Of a DNA stretch of 64,000 bases, positions 30,735 to 40,117 are shown piece after piece; position 1 is the stretch's first letter; the number at the start of each line of letters is the position of its first letter. The stretch spans positions 310,001-374,000 of the forward strand of contig NW_026251400.1 of assembly GCF_025118155.1 (NCBI RefSeq), given 5' to 3'. The translations under genes were made by a program, and so were the position numbers. Origin of the DNA: Cokeromyces recurvatus (Eukaryota; Mucoromycota; Mucoromycetes; Mucorales; Mucoraceae). The notes below the pieces were generated by a model, which made no database searches, was not told the origin of the DNA, and saw only the letters and a list, made by a program, of their open reading frames with translations.

Positions 30735-31907
30735 TTAATTCAAAATATCATCTAGCCATGCTTCATCATCTACTATCACTTCTTTATCTTCATTTTTAGC
30801 AATTGGATTCTTCTTTATGACTCCTGGTTTAGGTAACGTTGGTAATGGCGTAGAGGGCTTTTGATCTAAGGCTAATAATTCATCCAAATCATCGTCTTTC
30901 TCTTTTACTGATGGTTCATCAAATATCTTTTTTATTTCCTGTTTAGACAGTACACGATGATTTGATCCATCATTTCGTAAATATATGCCCTCTCCTGATT
31001 CTGATGACTTTGTTGTCTGCTGTGATTTAAATAATACATATCCATTTGCATTTTTGGCAAATGCTGGTACAATAGGCTTATCCAGTACAGTAGGATGCTC
31101 ATTTAACGCACTTTGAGCCTATCATTATTTAGGTCAAATTTATCACTTTACAAGTGTGTTTTTTTTTTTTTTTTTTTTTTTGGGTTTACCAATTCTTCAT
31201 CTTCCTTATCTAATCCTAATAATAATTTTGTGTCGTACGCTTGAAGTGTATCTTCAAAGGTGTTGAAATCTAGTTGAAACATATTTTTACTATTCATCTT
31301 TAAATAAGTAAATACATATACAAAGTAATACACATATTCTATTCATTCAATCTTACAGCTCCATTTGAACTTAACACACTATCATTAGTAAAAGTTTGTT
31401 CATCTTTAAACTTGAAAAATGTTGAATTTCCTTCCTCTATTTTCTATACATTGTCAAACAAGTGTAATTGTATAAAATTGAATAATGTTACCTGTATTCT
31501 CAAGCATAGAAACTAAATCGGTTGTTTCACGATCAATGCCTAATTCAGCATCTCTTTCCCTAGCCTCTATGTATCAAGTAATGCTGTAAAGATCAAGTAA
31601 TTTAAATGCATGTCTCCAATTTCTATATATTACCTTGTTCTGTTTCTTCTTTATATCTATCTGCGTTTGAAGTAATTTTTCTTCTTGAAAATTTAGCTTG
31701 CAACAGCTTTCTTTGTTCAATGTCTTGCTCTGATTCTTGAAGTTCACCATTGCGTCTACGAATGGCGGACATACCAACACCTTTATCACGTGCTCTTGCT
31801 GCTCTTCTACGTGCTTCTGCTATTTCTGCTGCAGTTGTATCGCCTTCAAATTTTTTTTTCTGTTGATATCGACGAGAATCTTTTGCTTTATGTTCATCAG
31901 GTCTCAT
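30735..31907 (-). CDS. Aven-like protein (cell-death regulator family)
   Basis: Aven in animals restrains apoptosis and activates ATM at DNA damage; the role in a fungus is unknown. Five exons: 31907-31634, 31566-31492, 31436-31357, 31297-31190, 31118-30735; 306 aa. The recognition rests on the order of short conserved blocks: a basic N-terminal region (EARRRAARARDKGVG), then FSRRKITSNADRYKE (animal Aven has KRKIVSNWDRYQ), TTDLVSMLENT with FFKFKDEQTF (animal DFSVLLSS...QFRFAEEKEW), an acidic central part with DLDELLALDQ, and the C-terminal tryptophan motif DDEAWLDDILN (animal LEDWLDSMI). Length is close to human Aven (~360 aa). Exon phases all close. The assignment is from memory of the family pattern; a generic disordered protein is the alternative, but four motifs in the same order make that unlikely. 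Confidence 0.72.
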
Positions 31908-32085
31908 TTCAAATATGAATAAGAAAAAAAGAAAAAGAAAAAAGGGTATTTATTTCAAATGTTTTATCTGAGGTCAAAAAAAAAAAAAAAAAAAGAGAGA
32001 ATTGATATTGATTATCAGAATAAAACTTTATTTGGATAAGGATATACGTATCAAGTTAAATTATAATACAGTTTAAATCATCAAG

Positions 32086-32616
32086 TTATTGATCGTCTAA
32101 ATTCAAGTCCTCTATCACAGTCACTGTTGTTAATGTAGACTTGCCTTTAAATTCTTTTACTTTGGGTTCTTTCTTTGGTTGCTCTTCTTCTTCACCTTCT
32201 TCAGAGTCAAATGTGTCTGATTCTTCAATGTTTGTTCTTAACATGGCTGCCATTTCTTGTATATTTTTATCAGCTAAACGTTGACGTTGTTCTCTCATCT
32301 CTCGTCGATTTCGAAGTTTTTCTTCTCTCGCTAATTTAGCATATTTTTCTTTTGTCTTTTTCTTTCTTTCCAGTTTGCGTTTATGAAATCCTGTTAAGAA
32401 TTCGCTATTAAATGAAAATAATATAAATTAAAATTAGTTCCATAATGTACCATCCATACATTATATTCTGTGATTCATTTACGTTCTACTTGCTTCGTCA
32501 AAGTCGACACTTTCAACGATATCTTCTTTTGCCTTTCTCTTTTTAGCATAAATTTTACTACCAGCAGATAAAATATCTGTATTCTTTAATTTCTTTTTTT
32601 GATTCTTCACTTTCAT
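32086..32616 (-). CDS. Nop25/Rrp17 family ribosome-biogenesis protein (NOL12-like)
   Basis: Family members act in the nucleolus on 27S/5.8S pre-rRNA; yeast Rrp17 is a 5'-3' exonuclease for pre-60S rRNA. Two exons, 32616-32483 and 32404-32086, give 150 aa. The N-terminus is lysine-rich (MKVKNQKKKLKN). The hallmark block TEFLTGFHKRKLERKKK spans the splice site and is followed by a basic helix (REMREQRQRLADKNIQEMA). The C-terminus is acidic (SEEGEEEEQPKK). A short length (about 150-230 aa) is usual. It stands head-to-head with CCDC25 (215 bp between ATGs). Confidence 0.85.
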
Positions 32617-32831
32617 CGTTTTATATATTTGTATATTATTGTTATTGTAAAAAAAAAAAAAAGAAAAGAAAAAAAAAGAAAGAGTAGAGTATTTGCAGAG
32701 AAACAATTCAAGCATAAAATGAAAAATTGTCACATCTAAGCCCCAACTATAAATATAGATGAGATTGTTTACTTCTTCTTTCTTTCACAAAGTGTAATTT
32801 AGTTTGTCAAAAGAAAAAGGGAAAACTAAAT
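32617..32831. promoter_or_regulatory. Shared divergent promoter region Nop25 / CCDC25
   Basis: 215 bp separate the two start codons. The region carries A/G-rich tracts (32650-32682) but no motif I can name. Confidence 0.4.
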
Positions 32832-33734
32832 ATGGTCTTATATTTTACAAGCAATAGTAACTTTCATATTATAAAATTGAAAAAAAAAAGATGAAAATAG
32901 AGAGAATGAAAAAAAAAAAACTAAATTTACCAATTTCGATAGTTGTTGATCCTCCTGTTACCATTTACATGGGAAAGGATAAATATGAAAGTAAGAAGAC
33001 ATAATGTGATTCTTATGAGTAGATTACTAACTTCAAGATCTAGACGATGATTTGATTAAATATGGATTTCCTGAAGATATTTGGTAAAGTAAAAGTATTT
33101 GAAAAAAAATGAATATGAATGCTTACACATATACACAAATATGTATAGGGTAAATAGACAGTTATAATAAAATATATAAAATACGATTATAATAGGAATT
33201 ATGATATAGTTCCATGTCGATAAACTCTCTAGTGCACATGTTTATGTTCGACTCCAACCAGGACAAACTTGGCTTGATATACCACCTGAAGTTGTTAATG
33301 ATTGTGCACAACTTGTAAAAGCCAATAGTATTGAAGGCAATAAAAAGAATGGTATTACAGTAATTTATACACCTTGGGATAATCTCAAAAAGACACCTGG
33401 CATGGAAACGGGACAAGTCACGTTCCATAATCATAAAAAAGTAAAACGAGTCTTTGTCGAAAAACGTATTAATGAAATAGTTAACAGATTAAACAAGACA
33501 AAAGTTGAACGCTATCCTGACTTATTACAAGAAAAGGTACAAAGAGAAAAGATAGACAGATTAAAGGCGCGTCAAAGTGAATTTGAAGAAAAAGAAAGAG
33601 CTCGTCAATTAGCAGAAGAAAAAAGAAAAGTAGAAAAGGAAATGAATGATTTATTTGATCCTAGTTTAATGAAAAGTAATTGGAGAGAAACAGAAGTGGA
33701 AGATATAAATGCAGCTGAAGAAGATTTTATGTAA
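32832..33734 (+). CDS. CCDC25-like coiled-coil protein (NFACT-R/DUF814 fold)
   Basis: CCDC25 belongs to the DUF814/NFACT-R superfamily; in animals it is a membrane DNA sensor, in fungi its role is obscure. Exons: 32832-32856, 32943-32990, 33038-33083, a required single base 33149, then 33210-33734; 214 aa (human 208). Conserved path: [91 protein letters not shown], then a charged coiled coil and C-terminal EEDFM. Exon 3 ends in TG (phase 2) and the next exon begins TTC (phase 0), so a direct join loses one base. Reading introns 33084-33148 and 33150-33209 with a 1-nt exon G between restores Trp-Phe exactly as in the family. A sequencing indel is the alternative. Confidence 0.85.
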
Positions 33735-33834
33735 TAACAAATCTATGCATTTTATGCCATAATAAATCTATACATTTTATGACATAATAAATCTATACAT
33801 TTTATACATTTTATGCCGTAATAAATCTATACTA
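33732..33834. repeat. ~25-bp tandem repeat filling the CCDC25/PPA convergent gap
   Basis: Three full and one partial units of the type TAATAAATCTATACATTTTA plus a few bases, with one unit internally extended. The array begins at the TAA stop of CCDC25 (33732-33734) and runs into the complement of the pyrophosphatase stop (33832-33834), so it makes up nearly all of the 97-bp spacer. Each unit contains TAATAAA-like words on the + strand. Confidence 0.75.
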
Positions 33835-35093
33835 TACAAAATACCATTTAGGATCATATTCTTTAATCTCTTCTTCTTTAACTGGTTTTAAAGAGTCCTA
33901 TATGTTTATACAAGTCAGTCTCTGTATATGACAAGTATACACATTTATACATGCCTCTTCAATCACCTCCTGATTCTCTATTTTATAAGGTGAATCTTCT
34001 ATGCTTGCATTCTCACTATATATCAATATGATTGTTAAAATAGCCTATAAATCAATCGATCTTAACTTACACATTCAGTTTATAACTCTCGGTTGTATTC
34101 GGTACATTTCCTCTTATTAACCTCTGCCATGCTTCATGTGTTTCATTTACTATTTCTTTTGCATATTCTTTATTCTTGCATTCACCATTGAAAGCAAACG
34201 AATTTTCTGGTTTGCCGTCTGGAACTTTATAGACTCTAAAGAATGTTCGTGTAGCATCAAGTAAACCAGGATAATACTTTTCAATGTCATTTACATCTAC
34301 ATAAACACATGTTTAATATGCATGTATACATATACGCAGCTGTGTTATTTTACCATTTAGTTTTGAAGCCATAGGGTCCTTTGTATCAATCGTGATTACT
34401 TTCCAATCTGTCTCTCCTTCATCTAACATAGCCATAATGCCTAGTATTTTCACTTGCTTTATTTCACCTCGTTTTCCTATGTCTTCACCTATCTCAATAG
34501 CATCGATTGGATCATTATCACCTTTAGCATTAGTTTCTGTATGAACAAAACTTGGATCTTCCCATGTCTATCATTTATTTTGTTTACTAATAAGAAATAA
34601 TTGATTACCAATAACGACTTATGACTAACCTGGGGTAATGCACCATAATTCCAGATATAACCTTTAAAAGGAAAACAATTACGTACAAATCTCGGCTTTC
34701 CTTTCTTGATATCTTGTTTCAAGGGATTCCATTTTTCTCCTGTAGAAATCTTAGTATAGAATTGGATTAGCTGTTGAATAATAACAATAAACAATCTATT
34801 TTATTACTTCTACTTTAGCATTCGTCCAACGAGGAATTTCAACCACCATATTTACAATATCTTTTTGTAGTTTATTTGCATAAAGTGGAATATCATGAAA
34901 CGGTGAAACGACTTTACCATCTCTTTCTAATATAAATGACAAGTCTTTAATAAATGCAGCATGTTACAATTCATCCTACATTGGTACCTATATAAATACG
35001 ATGCAATGCTGTGAATGGTTGTCCAACACTAACAGTTTTATAGGTTGAATAGAATTTGACAAAATTAGTATTAAGTAAGCGTCGTTTTAACAT
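33832..35093 (-). CDS. Inorganic pyrophosphatase, probably mitochondrial
   Basis: Family I soluble pyrophosphatase, hydrolysing PPi to phosphate. Seven exons (reading direction): 35093-34988, 34944-34808, 34749-34630, 34567-34354, 34296-34071, 34015-33955, 33897-33832; 309 aa. The N-terminus [17 protein letters not shown] is basic with Ser/Thr and no acids, as expected for a mitochondrial presequence (PPA2 type). Core motifs: [44 protein letters not shown], the PPase signature DNDPIDA, and DEGETDWKV. The C-terminus ends EYDPKWYFV. The acceptor at 34750 was chosen because it gives [15 protein letters not shown], matching the family. The last intron appears to start with GC (GAG/GCATGT at 33954): the alternative GT donor four bases on leads to an immediate stop. 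Confidence 0.92.
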
Positions 35094-35942
35094 AATAAAA
35101 GAGCCCTTAAAATAAGAAATATAGTAAAATATCAGGGATTAAAATCTAAAAAAAAAGGGGAGGAACAGGGTATTATTATAAATTGCACGGGTCACTGTTG
35201 ACAATAAAAAAAAAAACGATTTGCTTAATTTCCATGTTTCACAACGGACAATCTGAAAAAAAGGAAAAAAGAAAACAAAAGAATATCAAAGAGAGATGCT
35301 GTTCCTTGCTAATTGTCAATGGAGTCATTCATTAAACAAGTAAACTCTTCAAATAGTAAATAATAGCCTAGAATGGTCTTCTTCTTTTTTAACTATTATA
35401 ACTCATTCTTTGTATTTTACATAAACAATCATAATAAATAAACTTGTGATAGCGATACTTATTATGCAATTTAAATATTTCCTTTTAATAGCTTGGCTTA
35501 GTTACATAAAAAAGGAGTTTATTTACATGTAAAATGTTTCTTGTCAAAACTGTATTCCTATGACAATCTTTCATTGATAACAAATGAGCCAATCGGATGG
35601 ATGTTTATTAGCTGCTTTAATGCTGAATGCTATGTTTTATCCAAATCTGGATGTCGTCAATTTTTAAATGAAGTGTATTGTTGCTCCCCCCAACTTTGTT
35701 TTTAATTCACATGAAATAATACGTTTCTTCTCCTTCTTTTTTTTTTTCCGTTCTTTTTTTTTTTTTTTTTTTTTTATATATATCTCCTTAATCTATTGTA
35801 AGTAAACAAATAATTTAAGTAAACTAGATAACGTAAAATGTGTGTAGCATAATATAAACAAATATCACATCTATAGCCACAATTATAAAAAATGTCACAT
35901 ATAAAAATAAACCAAAAACTATTTTTCTGTTCTCTTCTCCTT
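35094..35942. other. Intergenic, 849 bp, divergent
   Basis: Region between the starts of the pyrophosphatase (-) and the Ser/Ala-rich gene (+). It contains a T-rich tract at 35735-35775, just upstream of the latter. An in-frame ATG at 35892 could extend that gene by 17 residues. No other gene is seen. Confidence 0.45.
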
Positions 35943-37976
35943 ATGTCTTCTTCTAATCAAAATACTAATTCTGCTACTACAATGTCCAATTCCAACATTT
36001 CAAGAAAAAGATCTTTAACTGCTAGTCGTCAATCTGACCCTTCATCTTCTGTTCCTGCTGCTACTCATCAAAAGAAGAAGAGAAGACACTTATCAACTAT
36101 GAATGATTCTACTTTAGGTAATTTTATCACTTTGGTTTTTCTTTTTTTTTTTTTTTTTCTAACTAAACTTTTTAAATTAGTTACTGAAACTGATGTTTCC
36201 CCTATTACATCGCGTAATCTTATAAATGTACCCATCTTGCCTCAAGAACATGCTTCTCATTCATCTGACGCTTCTTCTACCCATGCTAATATTAAAACAA
36301 AAAGATCAATTCGTGATGCTTCAAAAGCTATTGCTAAAAGAAAAGAGAGACGCTTTTCTCCTATGCGTAGATCTGTTTCGCCTGTCTCAACTACTGAAAG
36401 TTCTGTCATGCCTACTAGTCAATCTTCTACCACTATTGCTCAAGCTGTTGCCTCTGCTGCTCAATATATTGCTTCTACTACTGCTGATAAGCATAGTCAC
36501 TCTTCTACTACTACTACTCAAGCTGTTGCCTCTGCTACTCAATATATTGCTTCTACTGCTGCCGAAGTTGAAACTGCTGCTGATAAACATAGTATCCCTA
36601 CCAGTCAATCTTCTACTACTATTGTTCAAGCTGTTGCCTCTACTGCTGCTGAAGTTGAAACTGCTACTGATAAGTATAATATCCCTACTATTATTGAAGC
36701 TGAGACTGCTATGGATGAACATAATGCTCATACTAGTGTTGAAACTGAAACTGTTACTAGTGATCCTGCCGCTTCTACTATTGTTCAAGCTAATGTTGCT
36801 GATGGTGCTTCTGCTGGTGGTGTTTCTGTTTGTGGTGCCTCTGTTTGTGGTGCTTCTGTTTGTGGTGCCTCTGTTTGTGGTGCTTCTGTTGGTGGTGCCT
36901 CTGTTGGTGGTGTCTCTGTTGGTGGTGATTCTGCTGGTGGTGCTGGTGGTGCGTCTGTTGGTGGTGTGTCTGCTTCTGCATCTGCATCTGCTTCTGCTTC
37001 CTCTTCTGCTACTACAACTAATGCGCAATTGATTACACCTCCATTTAAATCAATTGCTGCAATGATTGAGGAAGCACAAGCAGCTGCAGATGCGTACATT
37101 GATCCCGTTCCTGAAGCAACTAAAATCATTGAAGCGATGACTGTTACCCCAAAGTCAATCGCTTCAATGATTGCTGAAGCTCAAGCCGCCGCAGACGCAT
37201 ATGAGGACCCTACCGAGGAGGATGCCGGTACTGTTGAAACTGGTTCGAGAGCTGGCCACAAGACCAAGACTGGACCTGCCTCTTCTTCCAAGTCATCTGT
37301 TCCATTCATGAAGAAGACGGCAGGTCCACGCATCAGAAAGGCCGCCTCATCTGCCCGCTCTCGAACCTTTATGGAGCGCTACAGACTCTTTAAGGGTAGG
37401 CCATTAGAAATCATGCCTGCCCTTCAAGAACTTCCTGAGCCTGTAGTGCTCCCTCTGGCTCCTCCTCCTAGCCCTGCAACTTCCTCTTTGCCTGTCAAGA
37501 CCATCAGGCGTAAGAGGAAGTTGCATAACCAAAAGGTTGTCCTTCCTCCTCCCTCTGGCCCCCAGCAGAATCTGGTCTTTGAAGAGGCGGGAGGCCTCTC
37601 TTATGCAAACTATCTTGATCCTCAGGGCAGTGGATCCACTTCTTCCTCGTCTATTGTCCTGGGGATCAAGAAAAGAAAGGTCTCCCCCTCTTCTGTCTTG
37701 TCGGTGTCTCCACTTGCACCGGCAAGACTGGTCTCTCCTCTCCGACCAACGTCTTCTTCGCCTCCTCCATCAAGAGCTCCTTCCCCTTCTCCTTCGGTTT
37801 CTGGCTCCCAGGTGATGGACTCCCTACAAGATGAAGCTGAAGAATACTTTTCAGCCGATGATGGGAGTTCATCGCCTTACTATACGGCAAGTGAAGGGTC
37901 GCCAGAACCGGAGGGCGAGCCAAAAATGGGGTTTTGGAGCTCTCTGGTGGAGTACTTTGTTGGTCGGGAGGAGTAG
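35943..37976 (+). CDS. Ser/Ala/Val-rich low-complexity protein
   Basis: I do not recognise this gene. Exon 1 is 35943-36117 (or from ATG 35892); a 63-nt intron with a long T tract (36118-36180) is followed by exon 2 at 36181-37976; 656 aa. The intron length is a multiple of three with no in-frame stop, so retention would also give an open product. Features: a basic segment (QKKKRRHL) that could be a nuclear signal; degenerate repeats of SSTTTTQAVASATQYIAST type; a GGASVCGASV mini-repeat (36800-36970); paired blocks KSIAAMIEEAQAAADAY and KSIASMIAEAQAAADAYEDP; then Pro/Ser-rich sequence ending MGFWSSLVEYFVGREE. The first half is AT-rich with T-ending codons, while the part after ~37240 is clearly richer in G+C and in C/G-ending codons. 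Disordered nuclear or regulatory protein is a guess. Long antisense frames here are repeat shadows. Confidence 0.65.
   Translation: MSSSNQNTNSATTMSNSNISRKRSLTASRQSDPSSSVPAATHQKKKRRHLSTMNDSTLGNFITLVFLFFFFFLTKLFKLVTETDVSPITSRNLINVPILPQEHASHSSDASSTHANIKTKRSIRDASKAIAKRKERRFSPMRRSVSPVSTTESSVMPTSQSSTTIAQAVASAAQYIASTTADKHSHSSTTTTQAVASATQYIASTAAEVETAADKHSIPTSQSSTTIVQAVASTAAEVETATDKYNIPTIIEAETAMDEHNAHTSVETETVTSDPAASTIVQANVADGASAGGVSVCGASVCGASVCGASVCGASVGGASVGGVSVGGDSAGGAGGASVGGVSASASASASASSSATTTNAQLITPPFKSIAAMIEEAQAAADAYIDPVPEATKIIEAMTVTPKSIASMIAEAQAAADAYEDPTEEDAGTVETGSRAGHKTKTGPASSSKSSVPFMKKTAGPRIRKAASSARSRTFMERYRLFKGRPLEIMPALQELPEPVVLPLAPPPSPATSSLPVKTIRRKRKLHNQKVVLPPPSGPQQNLVFEEAGGLSYANYLDPQGSGSTSSSSIVLGIKKRKVSPSSVLSVSPLAPARLVSPLRPTSSSPPPSRAPSPSPSVSGSQVMDSLQDEAEEYFSADDGSSSPYYTASEGSPEPEGEPKMGFWSSLVEYFVGREE
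36805..36975 (+). repeat. In-frame GGTGCCTCTGTT-type minisatellite
   Basis: Tandem short units (15 bp and variants) encode (C/G)GAS V/VGG steps such as GGASVCGASV. Copies differ mainly in T/G changes switching Cys and Gly codons (TGT/GGT). Confidence 0.75.
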
Positions 37977-38152
37977 ACCTTTTTTTGTATATATTTCTTT
38001 TTTTTTTTTTTGTATATATTTTCCTTTTTTTTTGTAAATAAATTTCATTTTTAAAAATTATTTCTTTTAACTTGATAATAATAATGATAATAATAATAAT
38101 ACATTTATATTTAAGAAAATATCTCTTTTTAGTGTTAAGTTGAATACCTTTA

Positions 38153-38187
<35 letters not shown>

Positions 38188-38685
38188 AAAGACATATTTT
38201 CTTTTGTACCTTAATTGAAAGGAAAAAAGAAGAAGAAGAAAAAAAAAGACTGTATTGACCTCTTGCAAATGAAAATACCAATGAATATACGATTAGTCTA
38301 TATTGATTCTTGATTTTTTTTTTTTTTTTTTTTTTTTTTTCAAGATATATTTTTTTTTATCAGATAATCAGCAAGATCAACAAGTATCACTTTTCAGTCT
38401 TCTTTAAGCAACTTATTTCATCATATCAAATAAATATAAACAGATCTATTCACATCAATGTTAACTGGCGCCATCCTCTGGGAAAATAAAATTACTGTTC
38501 TGTAAAAAGTCTAGCAACTTTCTCTCTCCTGATTCACAAGTAAACATGATAAATCATAAGACAGAAATAACTCAATCTTCATTAGTTATTTATCCTTCTC
38601 GGTAGGGTTATTTTTTTTGTCATTATTATTTTCTTTTGATTTATAATAGTATGAAAAATAAAAAAGAAAGCATCTTTTGTTGATG

Positions 38686-38723
<38 letters not shown>

Positions 38724-39094
38724 AGCAATGGTAATAGCAAAAAAGCTATTTTAATGGATAACTCATATTTGCTTCTTTGATGACATATTCCCCCAAAGCA
38801 TCTTGTAGCATATAGAAAAGAGAAACATATTGATATATAAAGGAAATTTGATAGCAGCAGAGGGATAGAATCGACTAACAAATTATAATTGCAAATTATA
38901 GTATATTACTGTGTCATTTAAAAGAAATAAAAATAAAAAATAAAAAATAAAAAAAAAAATTATATCTTGTATTTAATTTTGATTGGAGTGCATAACCCCC
39001 GGTTGTTTGGAGGGATAACTAACTTTTTTGTCTCTAATAAAGCACCCCCTTACTCTCTCTCTCTCTCTCTTTCCTTCCCCTCTCTGTTGCTTAT
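37977..39094. other. Intergenic, 1.1 kb, long A and T tracts
   Basis: Spacer between two + strand genes. It contains A32 at 38154-38185, a T run at 38314-38340, A36 at 38686-38721 and a (CT)n stretch at 39054-39070 just before the mL46 start. A small - strand ORF (38582-38881) includes the A36 tract and is dismissed. Confidence 0.55.
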
Positions 39095-39977
39095 ATGCTT
39101 AAAAATATACTTTTTAATAGTAAACGAGGATTGGCCACTATTTCTCCTCTTGTGATCAAGAATAGTCGCATTCAGGCATCTGTCATCTTATCTCGCACAC
39201 CCCAAATCACTCGTGACGCTACTCCATTTGAAAAGGCCTATTTTGATTACCGAGAGAAATTGGAACGTCAGGAATCAACTACTACACCCACTGAATTTTA
39301 TTTCAAAAAGGGCTCAGTTGCTGAACGCCGTTGGAAGAATGATGAAGAAGCTCGTGAGAAAGTTATGAATGATCCTACAAAGTCGATGACTGAAGCTGTT
39401 GAAGAATCCCGAATTAAATGGGAAAGCGAAAATGAGAATTTGGTCGCAGCTAATAAAGTTGAAAAACTTGGACGAGTTACAAAGGCAGATTTAGAAAATG
39501 ATACAAAGAGTTTAGATCGTGCTTTACAAAGAACATTGTACCTTGTCGTTAAGAATACAAATGATCCCCTGAACCCCTGGCAGTTTCCTCAAGGACCTGT
39601 CGATACTTCAGAATATTTACACGAGGTATATATATAAAAAAAAAATACATGTATACTTAAACTTTTATTATTCATTGAAAATAATACTCATAATGATTTC
39701 AATATAGGCAGCAAAGCGTACATTACAAGAGCAATGTGGAGCTGATATGGATACCTGGTTTGTTGGACGTCAGCCTATTAGTATTTATAAACAGTCTTCA
39801 ACTAAAGGACAAGATAATGGAGTAAAGACATTCTTTATGAAGGCACGAGTATATGCTGGCCAAGTTAAACCTGGTAAAGATATTAGTGATTTTGCTTGGT
39901 TAACAAAGGAAGAATTAGTCAATACATTATCTCGAGATTATTATAAAGCAGTCAAAGATAGTTTAGGTGATCTTTAA
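39095..39977 (+). CDS. Mitochondrial large ribosomal subunit protein mL46
   Basis: mL46 (MRPL46; yeast Mrpl17) is a NUDIX-fold protein of the mitoribosomal large subunit. Two exons, 39095-39625 and 39708-39977, give 266 aa. The N-terminus MLKNILFNSKRGLATI fits a mitochondrial presequence. Recognisable blocks: ATPFEKAYFDYREKLERQES, RAL QRTLYLVVK, NPWQFPQGPVDTSEYLHEAAKR (the NUDIX-like helix, without a full catalytic NUDIX box), TFFMKARVYAGQV and the C-terminal ISDFAWLTKEELVNTLS. The intron falls in the NUDIX-like motif and joins HE to AAKRTLQE in phase. A CT-rich run directly precedes the ATG. Confidence 0.9.
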
Positions 39978-40117
39978 AACCTGCATTTTTTAATTTATTA
40001 GAATTTCTACTATGTACATAAATATTATATTTTTTTTTTATTATTCAAATATATAAATGTAAAGAGGATATACACACATGCATATACATTTATATATGTA
40101 CATAGTATGTATTTATT

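Noticed and set aside
32030..32050. ATATCCTTA on the - strand
   Set aside because: It lies in the 3' flank of the Nop25 gene; no coding sequence needs splicing there.
36387..37129. Long antisense and alternate-frame ORFs (Arg/Thr-, Leu- and His/Gln-rich) over the Ser/Ala-rich gene
   Set aside because: They are frame shadows of the tandem repeats; none has a start context, splice signals or a recognisable domain.
38582..38881. 99-aa - strand ORF
   Set aside because: One third is poly-Phe from the A36 tract; no homology pattern and no splice context.
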